The notes beneath the pieces were generated by a model that was not told the origin of the DNA, did not search any database, and worked only from the letters and a program-made list of their open reading frames with translations. DNA of 64,000 bases from Echinococcus granulosus (lineage: Eukaryota; Platyhelminthes; Cestoda; Cyclophyllidea; Taeniidae): the NCBI RefSeq assembly GCF_000524195.1, contig NW_020170384.1:1043989-1107988 (forward strand), in the 5' to 3' direction. This document shows positions 12,525 through 26,600 of the stretch, piece after piece (the first letter of the stretch is position 1; each line of letters begins with the position of its first letter). The position numbers were made by a program, and so were the translations under genes.

Positions 12525-14691
12525 TTTCAAACACGTCATGATCAATTCATCCAGTAATACCAATTCACCAAGTCCACATAAGTGCATGGAAATGCCACAG
12601 TCTACTCGAAATTATCACTGGCACTTGTTTGCTGTCTGTCTGAGATTGTCTGTGAGCTGCTTGGTCCATTTCCTGTTATCATCCGCAAGTCTTACTCAAC
12701 TGAATTCGCTCAACTCTGTAATTTACCGGGCCGCGGAGGTTTGTGCCTATGCGACTTCATATCCAAGACATACATTCCCTTTTTTGCCGTTGGCCAAGCG
12801 TGCGGCTCCCTACTGCCTCGTCCCACTTCTTATCAGCCGAGCCTTCCTTACCTTTTAGAATGCGCGCTTACACCTCAAACTAGCTCCTCGAGAGAAGTGG
12901 GAGTCTTACGTTTTATTCGTGCCAGGAACTGCATCGAACTCCAGCCCGTGCCTTTCCTACCTTTTTTGTATCTTCGCTCCACGGCCCACTGCCGACACTG
13001 ATCACAGCATTTAACATGTTCAATTCTTTTATTTCTACAGTATTTGCTCCAGCGCCAGGCCCGAAATTCGCAGTTTTCCTCCGGTCTATTTTGACATTTT
13101 CTCTATTCCTCCTCGAGTTCTTCCGATTTTGTATAATTCTATTATCGCTATGCCGGTTTCTTATTTTTTGGCTTAGCGGTCTCGCTCATTGCCTTGTCTT
13201 AAGGGCTTCGGCCACCATTTGTTTTTCCATCGAAACTTGCCTTCATCTGCGTTGCTCTTATCTCGCGCAAAAAGTATCCACAAGTTCAGACAAAGATGGC
13301 CTTCTTTCAACGGGAATTGCGAGATGCCATTCGACACGACCTTAGTCTTTCCACGCCTCTCGATGCAGAAATCCGCTCTTAAACATGATTTCTGGTTCTT
13401 ATTTTCCCTTTAGTCCTCTGTGTTACTAGTATTTTGCTCCTCCTTTACACGGACACCTTGGAACCTGTGATTCACTTTCAGTTTTTTTCGTATTCCCTTT
13501 TGCCAATCATCACTTGCATTTCCTTGTATTGTCTCGGTTGCACTCGGAATTGGACTGCTGATCTTCAGAAGGCGGTGTGCTTTTGAAGTTCTTGCTCACC
13601 TAATTCTGAGTGAGCTTTCTTCTTTCTCCCTCTTACTCTGAGATGTATTTTGCAAATTTTGGACCGAAGCCTACTTCCCTTAGCCTGTACAGCTTATTTT
13701 CTTTACTACGACTACTACAACAGTAACAGCACTTGCAAACACATTGTGGCTCGGGGCCGTCTCGTGGTTGATGCTTCGCAAGAATAGCACCTGCGTCTCC
13801 GCATCCTTTCCTACCTTCCCACTTCCCTCGCACTTTTCTGCTTGCCATTTCATCTCTCCACCCACATCTACTCTCCACCATGCTTACACTCCACTATGCG
13901 TTTGCGTGTGAACCTCCACCAAGTGTGCATTGTTTGCCTGGAGTTTGTTGGGCTTGTGCTACAGCCTGTCTATGTGGACATATTAAAAGTTAAATTTACA
14001 TTTACATGCTCATTGTTTTTCCTTTCACATCGCTCATTTTTTTTTGGTCTGAGGCGCACGCTATCCTCATCTACGAATTCATGCACATGTTATATATTCA
14101 CGAGCGGTGATGCTGAGTAAACAATGTGTTGCCACAATAATGATATCCTTGTCTTGCCGAATCGCGGGCTGGCGTAATCGTCAATCGGGAATTTGTGCCT
14201 TTTAGCATCTAGTAATCTTCATTGTACCGCTATCATCCATTGGGTGTGGGCATGCGGAGTCGGTGAGGTGGCGTCAGGTTAATGTCTGAAAGCGGGTCGT
14301 ATACGCGTAACGCACTTTTGTGTGCGGAATCGGACTGCCAGATTTCAGGGTGCGCTTGACGCGGTTGGGTGTTGCGGCCCTAGGGGGGTAGGTCATTACC
14401 CGAATTAAAGTTAAAGGAAGGAGGACGAAATGTGCCTTTGCGGTTGTGCGGTGCTTCAAGTAATGAGTTATTTGCCTGTCCGTTAAAAATTTGGATCAGC
14501 ATTCATTACTTTCAATTCTCATCACGTTCAGTAGTCAAGTCTAGTCACAAAAAACCACTTCTAAGACAGGGTGCGAGGACAATCATTTATTGGTCATACG
14601 GAGGTATAAATACATGCTAAAAACATATAAATGATGACACGATTCCCAGGGGCCGTATTTTACCATAGCCTGAGTTTTACAAAAAAGTGAC
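12525..14691. other. Convergent 3' flank between importin alpha and folliculin
   Basis: There is no protein gene here that I can support. The plus strand from about 12.6 to 14.1 kb is strongly T/C-rich, which leaves long but meaningless open frames. It is probably the long 3' untranslated region of the importin alpha transcript. An ATTAAA at 13982-13987 could serve as its poly(A) signal, but this is weakly supported. Folliculin ends at 14692 on the opposite strand. Confidence 0.5.
14586..14591 (-). terminator. Poly(A) signal of folliculin
   Basis: AATAAA on the minus strand, about 100 bp past the folliculin stop codon. It is the nearest canonical hexamer and in the right orientation. Confidence 0.5.
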
Positions 14692-17600
14692 TCAAGTAGA
14701 GCCTTTGGCGGCGCCGGTGGAGGTAGAAGGGAGTGGGTGACACACATCTTGCCGAGTACGTCTGCTCAATGCCCTCTGCCAGTAGAGCACGACAGCTTCG
14801 TCGTCCGATGTCAGGCCATAGGTGGAAGCCAAGAGCTGGAAGCACTTCCTCGTGGACTCCTCAACGCTGGAGGACACCTTCTACAAGGGGAAGACCCACT
14901 TCAGCTGAGCAATAACTCTCAAGAAGCAAAGTATCGTTACTTACGCAACAAGTCTGGAAGGCGTAGAGAGTACGAGCGTAGTCGATCCAGCGCTGTCGAA
15001 TGGCGGTCAATGCAAGACTCATGGTGGAGGGTTGTAGGATGACGAGATTGTTCTGCACTGGATCTACCATTCGAAAAACCTCGGTTATTTGACGAGCGAA
15101 TGTAGAGTTGATGGTCTTCTTGAACACGGGTCCCGAAAATGAGGTCATGGGGGTAGAGGTAGAGGCTGCGGAATTGGCGGAGGGGAGGCCCCAGGGGGAA
15201 GATGAGGGACCCTCAGAGAGACTGCTGCTTCGTGACCATGCCAACTCCCAGTTGTCCGGGGGTGTTTCCAGCGCCTGGCCGAAGCTAACTGCAAAGTTGA
15301 GCTGAAGAGAATGGACAATCACAACCACTCAGTCTAGTCTTCCAGACATTTCAACTGGTGAGTTCTAGATGGCTATTGTCACATTGAGATTGGTACAACA
15401 TAAATCAAAGTCTAGCAACAATTTATGCAGCATCGCTCATCGCTGATTGAAAACAAATTGCCTTGTCAGTGATCGTTGAAGTGGGAAGTAATTCTGTCAA
15501 AAACGAACTTCCAGTTACCGAATAATGGAAAATGCTATCGTAAAGCATTACCAGTAGCACTAGATACCAATGACGCCCGGCTACGAAAAACCCGCGCACA
15601 CATCGTAGGCTAGTCTAGACAGCCTCAAAAGTGACAACGTGCAAACATGAGTGGATTGTCTTGGGAACAAAGACGTTCCTACAGAAGACTTCAAGCACTG
15701 TATGATACGCTGATGGAATACTTATCAGCTCAGCAATGAAACGCCTGAATACCACAAACGTTTTGGAGATGCCAGTACACCCGTCAGTGACGACGACCTT
15801 TGGCAGGGAACCAGCGTATGGAACACAGCCGGTGAGCACAACCAGTCATAAACGCAAACATTTGTAATTTCCAAAACTTGGCGCAGATGCAGCTTTTTGC
15901 GGAGCGTCCTAAGATGGCCCGTCTGTACTGACAAATATTTCCATGCCAAAGTTTTCAAGTGCTCAGCTAAAAACTGAAAGATGTAAATGCAGCAGTAGAG
16001 GACTAGATAGAAAAACTGTTTTAACTTATTGGTATCAATTCCTTTCTATTTTAAGTGAAGCTCACGTCCCAAATTGTTTCGAACACCTTCCCCAGACAAG
16101 ACCTTCTTATCCTTTGTGAACTGATCAGAGGCCTTGGCATGTAGACTACATTTTCATTTGATAATACTATGCAATAAAAATTGCACGATCAAACACAAAC
16201 AGTTTTGCAGACGGAAAAGTTGGTAAGATATTAATGACCTTGCATCACAAAGGAGGGTGATCGTATATTCGATGAAGTGATAAAAGTCAAGACCTATTTA
16301 GTCACCCAAAGTTTTGTTAAAACCGCCGCGATTTATTCAAAGAAGCGGACCAAAATGTGACGAATCAAAACTTGGTAGAAGCTACCTTTATCACGTTAGC
16401 AAATGTTTTTGACCGGGATGATTCAACATTATTGAAATTTTTTAATCGAGTGATAATATTTACTCATTTCATTGGTGGCACATTTGGGTTGTTGCAATGG
16501 TTTTCTGCTGGAATTTTGATAACAAGTGTGTTAGAGGCGTAGAAATGAGCCCGAACTACTAATTTCACCTATAGAAATAGACGCACTGATGATTGAACAA
16601 TCAGAATTGCCCACCTGGTCGAATTTGGTGTCCGAGCCAGTGGAAGAGGTAGAAGGAGAGGGTGAGCGTTCACCAGTGGTCAATTTCTCTTCTTTGGCAG
16701 TGTTGGGCGACATTAAGCTCACCTGGACGATCACGTAGGGTGTCTCTGGAGGACCCAACTTGGACAGGGGAGCACCCACATTGAGGGAGAGGAGGTTGCA
16801 CTGAGAGGGCGGGTAGTACGTCGCGCTTTCGTTAACCTGAGGAAGAGACCGTGAAAAATGGGGTTTACAGGACACCAGAGAAACCGAAGGCTCTAACATA
16901 CACATGTAAAGGTAAGCGAAATAAGTTTATGCAGTTTTCCAGAATGCAAACTAAACTACAGAAAGCTTCTTAAACTATTCTTTTTTCTCCGATAAATAAT
17001 AGTCATCATAAGCTATAATCTTTTAACAATGTAACACAAATTAGCTCTCAATTACACATTTATAAACCGTTTTGTCTCCAAAACCGAAGAAGAAGCCTAG
17101 CCACAGCCACTTCCTTTTCTAATTTAACTTCATCCCCCCGTTCTACTATCTACTCCACTTCGTATATGATCGCGTGATTTTCTAACGCAAAAGCCGAGAA
17201 AAGATGATAGCTATAATTTAAGGAATCAACATACGATATACCACACCTCCCCCACATACTGCACACAATTTACTAAAAGCGTTTTCAACTTTGAAGTTTA
17301 ATTTAACTTTAGTTGGAAAGAAAAACAGGCTCAAATCACATCAGGTTCGTTCGGACGATAAAAGATAAAAGACTATGGGGCACAATAAGGAGCATGGATG
17401 GACCGACGCATACCTATGCCTCTCGAGTTAGCGGTTTACAATGAAACCGATGTGAATCTTTTTGTCACCTGATTTGTAGCGAAAAATTTGATGACTTGAT
17501 CTCGTAGAGAAGACTGCTTACACGACGAGACGGCAGTTATGCCCTAGACGGACCCTAATAAGAGAATTATATGAAAAACAAGCGTAAGGAAGTAATGAAC

Positions 17601-20600
17601 TCAACGAATTTGCTCATTGTTTACAGGAAGCGTCATTCAAAAAGCGGCATGCTTTACCGATATATTGAACCGGACGGGATGTTTCACTCTTGCAATTCGG
17701 GTACCAATCTGGCATCATGGCTTTGTTTATGATATGTAGACTACCTGTTGATGTTGAATATTCCTTCGCGCAGGCACGCCTTATCATGCCTCGGACACCA
17801 TGGTAAATCGTGGAATTATCGCTAAATTATATAAGGATCCCAGTAGAAAAGCCAACTGTTTCGTGACTCAGTAAGGTTGCGGTCTTGACCCAAAAGCTGT
17901 AGAATCAACACAATTTGTAATTAAAATGCGAAACAACGACACGTCGGAATTCTCTAAGATCTTGTTCATTGAAACGCAATACATGTGAACCAAATTAGGT
18001 TCAGTAAAGTTTCAAAAAAAGTAAATGATGATGCTCAATGAACGCCAGGAATTAAGTAGACAAAGTTGTTCGTTTCAAAACACAAAAAAATGCGCCTATA
18101 GTGATGGCGAGGACTTTTTTGCCAGATCTTTAAGGAACTCAGTGAACCAAATAGGAATCTGTTGTATCCACATAAATCCTCCAATAGGAATGTGTGCAAT
18201 CATACATTCACACACTAGGACCGTATCTGAGCGACTGTACACAAAAAGAGGGAAAAGAAGGCAATTGGGTTGGATTGTGCGGGTACAGGCACATATATGT
18301 AAACAGGACAATGGCTGCACCGAAGTGGTTTGCAACTGAAACTACACTCGCTGGAGTAAAAAAAATCCGTATTGAATGCTAATTTTAACTAGTTTTCTTG
18401 TCTACTATTCATCATAGCCGCTACCATAGTCAAAGTAATCTTCATGTCACGGCAAAACGAGCGTCGAATCTGAGGTACAAAAGGCAATGAAGAAAGGGAG
18501 ATCTACTAAAAACCGATAGCTAAGTAGAAGTGGGACACAAGTTAGTGTGAGCAAAAAGTTTTGATCACACAATTGGTATTTTAGTCCCAAATTGGGTAGC
18601 AATTAGCCCAAAAATGCTTTTGCAGCAATTTATAGAAACGAGACCAAGGACTGACCACCTTTATAAAACAATACTTTTTTTCCGAAGAGAAATGATTTAG
18701 GCAATCGAAAAAGAAACCGTAAAATTCGCATTAATGGTTAAAATGAATGAAATTCGTCACACTGTTCCTAGTGTGTGATAATATGATGCAGAAAGTGTAA
18801 GGTGGTTGAATATTATACGCAAACATCAAATAGAAACATTTGATAAAGAAATGGCAAGAAGAAAAGCTAATGACACAAAATCCCCCATCTCGCCCAATAC
18901 TCGGTCATTAGAAATCTATGTACATCTTCCCATTGCACAAATTGACGCCTACTGACGTAAATAATAAGTACTATTTACTCACAAGTCGGACGCATCCCCG
19001 AGGCAGGAGACGAGCGAGTGCGGCAGCAGTGAAAGACGCGACTTTGGGTTTTTCCAGCGGATGAAGGATGACCTGATTGCCGATGCCCAGATAGTAGACA
19101 AGTCGCAGGAAGTACTCCTCGCCTATGCATTTGTAGAGGTGGGACAGTAATCGCATTTGACTGCAACAGAAATCGACCAACTTAGCCACACACCGATCTG
19201 ACGATCGACAAATAACGACAAAAGAACAGAGCCTGCTACAGAATGTTAGGTGGGAAAGAAATCGCACACGTACGTAAAGGAAGTCACTAAATTTGACCGA
19301 ACAGGCGCCGAAATTAGCACTCCAGTTTCAGCAGATGACAGTAGAAAGTAAGACTTCTTATCCAGTACTTATTCAAACTGCCTCTTCTTATCTACCTGAT
19401 TTAAGTGCAAAGACAAACACACACTTCGTTGAATCCCCTTTCAGCTAACGTGTTAATAAATCACAATTCAAACGAGGTCCACAAAGGGAAAAAAAGTAAT
19501 CGGAAGGATGGTATAGTGAAAACCGCTTTGCAAAAGAAGAGCACAACAATAACGAAGACACTGCGAGAACACAAGGACGGTGTCCAATGAAAGGGAGCAA
19601 CACACAGAAGCAGTTTGACTGAGCACTAGCAAAAAGAAACCAAAATAAGTTTGTGCAGTTTTACGGAATAAAAATTAAAAAAGCTCCAGAGAGCCTCTAA
19701 AACTAACCTTATTTTCTCCGAAATGATCATCATTACAAACTCCAATCCTTGAACTACGCGATCCAAGTTAGTATTCAATTACATTTTTGTAAAGTGTTTT
19801 GTCTCCAGAAGCCACGAATAAAGTTAGCCACAGCCACCTTCCTTCTCTACCTCAACTTTGCGCGTATGTTATTAAGCGATTGTCTAGCACAAGTGCCAAG
19901 AGAAAATGACAGCTAACATATGACATACAACGCCCCCCGCTCCCCCACCCCACCCCCCACATTCTGCACACATCTTGCAAGACCTTCAGCAACCTGGAGG
20001 CTGAGTTTAAGTTCAATTCGAAGGGACAAACAAATCCAAATCACATCAGGTTCGTTTGGACGGCACTGTGTGATATAAGTCCCAAAACAATGGATAAGAG
20101 GCGGTAAAACATAACAACGAGCCCAGATAGACCAACGCATGTCTATGCCCCTCAAGGCATGTAATCGACCAAATTTTACGATTTCGTGCAAAGTGATCAA
20201 TGCAGCAAGGTACATTGAAATCGACGCGAATTTTTTGGTAGCCCAATAAAGTGAACGCATTGTACACATTAGTATGGGCCAAGGAGTTCAAGGAAAGGAC
20301 AGTTAGTTAAGAAGTGTGCATAATTTAGTCTTTTGTCGCTCAGATATGATATTTACAGTACTTTTATAAACCTGTTTCCCAATGAATTGGCTCGTTGGCT
20401 ACTTGAGGCTTGTCACAATTCAACTTGGCACTGCCGACTTTCAGTTTCCTCTTATCCGATTCAAATTTAGGGCCAAGATCTCGTCTCAGAGTATCCCGCT
20501 TAGGTCTACAATAGTTACTTATTGAATAAAACCGTTTCTTCCATTGATTTAAAGTCAAGACTTTCAATTAATACTTCTCCATTCGACCGTTTTACTCAAA

Positions 20601-23600
20601 AAATAGAAAACAAGATTACACATTTGGATGAGTAGGGGCACGAATTGATTGAAGAGGGGACTTGACTAGCACCACCCCAAGCTCCCACTTGCCAGAAGTA
20701 CAAGTCCGCTTGTCGCCCATTTGAAGGCATAACAAAGCGACTCAACCACAAAGCTGCCTGTAACAGAACGATATTTATCATAATTTTGCAAGTAGCCACA
20801 CATAAGCTCTTTAGACTTCTAATTGTATGGTACTCTATCCTTTCCATTGCTATCAACAGTTCATTGGCGCTTCAGCATGTAAGAAAGTTGCAACTGGACT
20901 AATAAGTCTCACCTCCTCTTCGGGTAGGGCGTGGGGGCTCTAAACCTTGCCTAGACAAATTAGAGCAGTGAAAACTTTGAGGGCAACATCAATTGGAAAT
21001 ATGCTTGTCGCTAGGATCTAGTGAGAAATAACAAGGAATTGAATTTCTTTCTTCAACGATCGAGACATTTGAGTACGACCCTTTTGGGAGGCGTATTGGC
21101 CTTGAATCAATGATCTCACAAGGTTGGAAACGTTAATGATAAACTGAAAAAAATGGTGTGGGAAACAAGAGTGAAGAATATTACATAAGTGAGATCATGC
21201 TCTACAAAAGTCCATAAGGGAAAGACGCAGTATATCGTTGCGATCGAAATGACAAAAAGTTAGATTAAACTACAAGGAAGACAGATTGCGCAAGTGTCTT
21301 TTGTCAATGATTATGACAAGGAAAAAATGGTGCCCACGAAAGATATGAAAATGATGCATGCTTATTTTAAATGCAAGATTCTGAATGCTTTTAAGCATGT
21401 TTGTAAAAAAAAAAACAATTGGAGAGAAAGACTTAGACAAGACGACGATTCACCTCGAAGAATATCAAATAAATTTTGAATAAATGTTAATTCTCGCGGC
21501 AAACTTAAACCAGCTTATTTAAAAGGGTGCGAATTATGGCAATGGTGCTTGAAGAAGAGGAGAGGGACAGGATGGAAGCGCTTGACCTCAAAAATCACAA
21601 GCGCTAAAACAATACGCAACCTTCCCTGCTAATGTCCTGTGCAAATTTGATGGATTGAGGTCCGACTTCAACGGTACTCAACGGTGCAATTACAATGCCT
21701 AAAATACATACTAAGTGCTTACGAGCTAAGGTATACGGTAATCAAGGTGAGAATAGGATGAATTTACTCCGCTTTAATCTTTGAAGGACTACGTCTGTGG
21801 CTTACATTGCAATAAAGGCTAGGCTTGTAACAGCAAACGATACAAGATTAACCATCAGTTTGTGGAAACACCTTTAACTGACATTTGCCATCACAAGTGA
21901 TCAGAGGGCAGAGGGGAGGTCAGCAAAATCGTGGCTTACACCAAAGGGTTAAAATAGGTGACTAGATAAATGTGCACTAAAATGCCACATAACGAGAGTG
22001 CCCGAGTTGATCCTAATAGGCAAAAAAGTATTCATCAAAAGAAAAGCATGTACATCAATTTACCTGAAGGCATGCCTGAACAAAAAAAGGTTAATTTTTA
22101 GATCAAAAGCAATAAGGTATCGTTAATTTCAAAGAATGAAACAAAAAAACATTTAAAACGTGAGAAGCGTAAAAAGACATCCAATCACACTGAAATGCCT
22201 GAAAGCAGGTGTCATTTTGGAAATAAGGCTATCTTTGTAGTAATCAAACATGGAAAACTCGAGGGACTGAAATATGTAATTGACGGGATCTGGGTCAACT
22301 TCCCCAGACGCTTCAACGTCAAAATAATGGACCAATAATCATAAGTGGCAAGCAGGATAAGTGGCTGTGGTGTCATCAAAAAATAGAAAAAGCAGAATAA
22401 AATATCAGCACTCAAAACAGAAGCCAGTAGCAGAAAGGCCATCTAGCTAGGCTGGGAAAGAGAAAAAAACGGGATCACTTTCAACTTTAAGGCAGAGTCC
22501 GAGCGCTGAGACGTCTATAGGGTGTAAAGGGGGATGGGAGATATGCATGAGGTATCCCATGAGCTAAAGCGCGGATCAATAATCAAGAAGCCAACTGAGG
22601 AGAGTGAAAGGCACAAATTTAAATGAGCCTACTCATACCTCCATTTCGATCTCAATGAAAAAAGGGAAAACAGAATTTCAAGGACCGCAATGGTAGAAGT
22701 GGGAGGGGGGGAAAGTAAACTTAAGCTTATTCGTGCATTCGGTTTGACTTAAGTGTCAAAGAAAAAGTCAATACCCGACTAAAGTCAAACCGACAATTTT
22801 AGTTTAACACCCTTAAAAAGGATATCAATGTGGCAGCACTAATGGTAAGAATGGGTGAACAGTGTGTCCTATTGCTATTAGCCGACACTCATGTCATACA
22901 TGCATGGACCAGTGTACATTGGCAAGGTGTCTTGTAAACAAGGGTGTAAAACTCGAACCCACAGAGATCTACTTCGATAAACTGAAAGCTTCAAACACAT
23001 TACAGTAGAGTAATGGGAAGCCCAACAACAAGGAAGCCATTTCACAATAGGAAATAAGAGTCAGAGACGACCCTTGGAGTAGTGGTTTCTAGACTGCAGG
23101 CCAACAGTTAGTCCTAGGAATCACTAGCTCGTGGAATTTTGGGCTTCTGCAGACTCTCCCAGGAAATTTTATCCGAAAAGAAGTATTTTTCCATGAAGAA
23201 GCTGCTTTCAAGCATTAGTTTAACACTAGAAGTGCATAAATTCAGCAGCAAAAGACCGCATGTGATAATGAATGTAATTTTCACCCATTAAAAATTGTTT
23301 TCTCTTACAACAAGCCTACAGGTCTTAGTTTGACTTGAATACCTTCATGGTATGGTGTCTTCATTTCCAATGACAGTATAAACTAACTAAAAGGCCAGCT
23401 GACTAGAAGGAAGGCCTGATAGTTAGTAAGATTCTACAGCTTCGGAATCAAATCAGGAATAGGCGAAGTATTTGGGGAGGAATGGATAGAAGAAAATAAG
23501 CTTGAAGCAACTTACACAGCCGTCTCGACCTCAGGAGTGCCATCAGTCCAGCCAAGCTCGGAGCCCAGCGTGAGGGTGGTGGGATCGATGGTGTTGATGG

Positions 23601-26600
23601 CGCCCGAGGTTCCGCTCACTGCCGCATGACCAGAGCTGCCACTGAGGCCCAGCAGGAGACCATTCTTGCGCTCTTCCGCGAACACCTCATCCTCGTTCAC
23701 GGGGGCACTCTTAAGGTCCACTGGGGTCCAGTTGCGACCCGCTACTCGCAGCAGCCACGTGAACCAAGCGTGCACGCGGTAGTACACCTGGAGGAGAGTG
23801 AAGTATCCATAAGGCATTCAGCAGCATTATCTCGAGCCTTAAAAGGAAGTAAACTCTTCGATTGACCGTTAGCGGCCGATACCGGTGGTCTAAAGTAACA
23901 ATGAGTGCCTGAACTAAAGGCGTATGAATTTTTGTAAAGTACACAGAGGAAGACATAAAATAGGTAGAGTTGATCGCATTTGGGGATAAAAAACTGGTTG
24001 GTGTGTCAAGTGTGCAATGGTCTCGAAAAAAAATTTAAGCAAAATAAGAATCATGCCAACATTTAACACCAATTACCTAAAATATTAAATCGAACACTTG
24101 GTCTGTTAAGACCATGCAGCTTTTGTGATCACCCAAACAAGGGGTGAAGCATAATTGTTTACGAAGGGCTTGCACTGATCCATGAAGGTAATACCCGCCA
24201 TGCGGCCTTAACTCATTTTTTCAAGAACTGAAAACGGGGGAAAAGAACACAATACACAAGTATCCAAACGTAAAGAGGGGCTGTGATTTCGTATGATGAG
24301 CACCTGTTCGACAAGGATCCATCGAGTAAAAACCAGTGATAAATAAATATCCGCTAATTCGTAACATCCATGAGCACTGAAGGTGTGAAGAATATAGGAT
24401 CGACAACAAAAGCATCGCTAATGTTAAAAAAGCAACATATACTCAAAATCCGATGATAATCTTGAGCATCAAAAAACTAGATTCAACCAAATTTGATTCT
24501 AGCTTTTTAGGGATTTAGGGGAAGGAAAGTGTACGCTAAAACTTGTCAATTGGGGAGAGATACTGCATTTTTCTATTCTAAGAAAAAAAGAATTCATAAC
24601 TGGTTTTCTCAATCAGTTGATGCTACGCCTGGATGCTAGTAATCTATCACCTTATTCTTAAGGATAGAGATTTCATAGAAAACGTAAGACAAAACTATAT
24701 CCACCAGCTTCTCAGTTAACCTCCTATCATGTAGATAAGGTGGTTTAGGATGCGATGTCGGCATTTAAATAGGAAAAAAAATGAAAGGGAACCGCAAAAA
24801 CTGGAACTAAATAATGGCATTGGACAAAAAATGAGCCCAGTCAAATATGGGTAGAATATGCAAATGTGATGTGTGGCAACCGCCTGATTTTATCAAATAA
24901 TTCACTTAGGGCTTTTTAAGAAATTTAGCCCGGTGATTTGGCAGCTACCAAACCATACCGAATGAACTACGGGAAGGAGTCACACAGCTTCCTGAAATAA
25001 ATTTATAGATAGACCAACAGAAAACGTAAAAGTCACAAGGATAATGCTTGAGGATGCAACTAAACTTGAACAAAAAACTTGAATTTTGTGGCGAAGGTAG
25101 ATTTACTTCAAAAAGGCTTCTCCATGTAATTTTACACTACTGGTATACTTAAGGTGGCAAGACATCAAAGGGATTTAAAAAAGACGATACTAGATTGAAC
25201 GCTTTGCTAGAGAATGACAAAATTTAGAAGTAAAAGTGAAAAATATCAAGAGTTTTGGAGAAATCACCCCCAAGCCTGACAGTACTAGTTAAGCCAAGTC
25301 ACTTCGAGCTCTGCTTGACAATGCAGATCACTCAAATTAGCCAGCGACATTGATAGGTTGAGGCACAAGGAAGGGCCTTCATGACTGCCCGAATTAATGG
25401 GGTACATGGTAAATTCACAAATTTGATTGTACGGAAGTTTGACACATTGGGAGATCTAAATAAATTCATTTTGAATGACAGGGCTTTCACAGAAGAGACA
25501 AAAAGAAGTCGAAAGTGTACGTTTCTAAGTCAATGAAGGATGTTCATGAATTAGCAGGCAGAAAAGCATGAGAAACCGGTGTGATAATAGATATAAGAGA
25601 GCAAGGCCACTAAATTGAACACGTGACTACAAAAAAATTTAACTTTGCTAACACTTTAGCTGAATTAGCTTTATTTGATTTTTCATAGGAATCACGGAAG
25701 ACGAAATTGAATCTATCAATTTGTCAATTACCAATGGATAGCGGTGTAATAATTTTGAAAAGAGCTTTTTATGACAGTCTAAAGTGAGAAAAAAAACAAC
25801 GCGGGTGGTAAATAAACTAAAAGGCATAAGCACAGCCAAACACCCAATTGTGAAGATATTTTACATCACTAATCTGCCTACTCGAAACAGGCGAGCATCG
25901 GCAGGACCAGAAATTTGCTCATTCCATTACACAATGGATAACAAGTTTCAGATGGAAAATATTGATAGTCACGACAAGAATCATACAGAATTACTCGTGA
26001 AACGCTTAGATGATGCAATGCTATCACAGCTTTAACCTGGATTCACCCGGTTTTTCAAAGCGATAGAAGTTGATAGAACAAACAAAAACAGGCGTCTCGT
26101 TTCTCAAGGTTGGGTAGGGAATATCCGTCAGATACTGAACAATCTGATTACCAAATTCAGCAAAAAAGGACTCATTAATAAATTAATAATTGCTAGTTGA
26201 TGGCATTCAAAGCCGTCAAAATTACAGCCGAATCTCAAGAGGACACAAGGTTCAGAACGATGTGTTTCAACCACAAAAGTTAATCTTCTGAATGCTACAG
26301 ATCTCAAACTCCAATCATAGCCTCGGTTAATAGATGAAATAGCGCCTTTAAGCAACAAGCTAGTAGATTAAGATCAAGAATCAACCCGCATCTGAGTGTG
26401 CTAATACCAGCATAAAATATGTATGAGAAGAGAAACACACGTACAAACGCAACGTACAACACAATTATCCTCCAGCACCTCAAAAACACTAGTCAAAGCG
26501 ATAGAATACCCACCCTCCTCTTGAAGCATAAGCCAAATTTATCAAATGGATCAAACAGCAAAATCAAGTGAAAATGGAGGCACACCCGTAGAAATGAATT

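Noticed and set aside
12391..13413. Several long plus-strand frames after the importin alpha stop
   Set aside because: They arise from a T/C-rich 3' flank that has few stop codons; frames overlap each other and contain no family features.
13680..13881. Minus-strand frames with Val and Cys runs near 13.7 kb
   Set aside because: Non-ATG or poor starts inside the pyrimidine-rich 3' flank; the runs come from simple-sequence bias.
14733..15305. Plus-strand frames around 14.7-15.3 kb
   Set aside because: Antisense shadows of folliculin exons 8 and 9.
22940..23010. Possible second tRNA-like fragment (B-box GGTTCGAGTTT, minus strand)
   Set aside because: No convincing A-box at the right distance and no stems; kept only as a comment on the 30.7-kb fragment.
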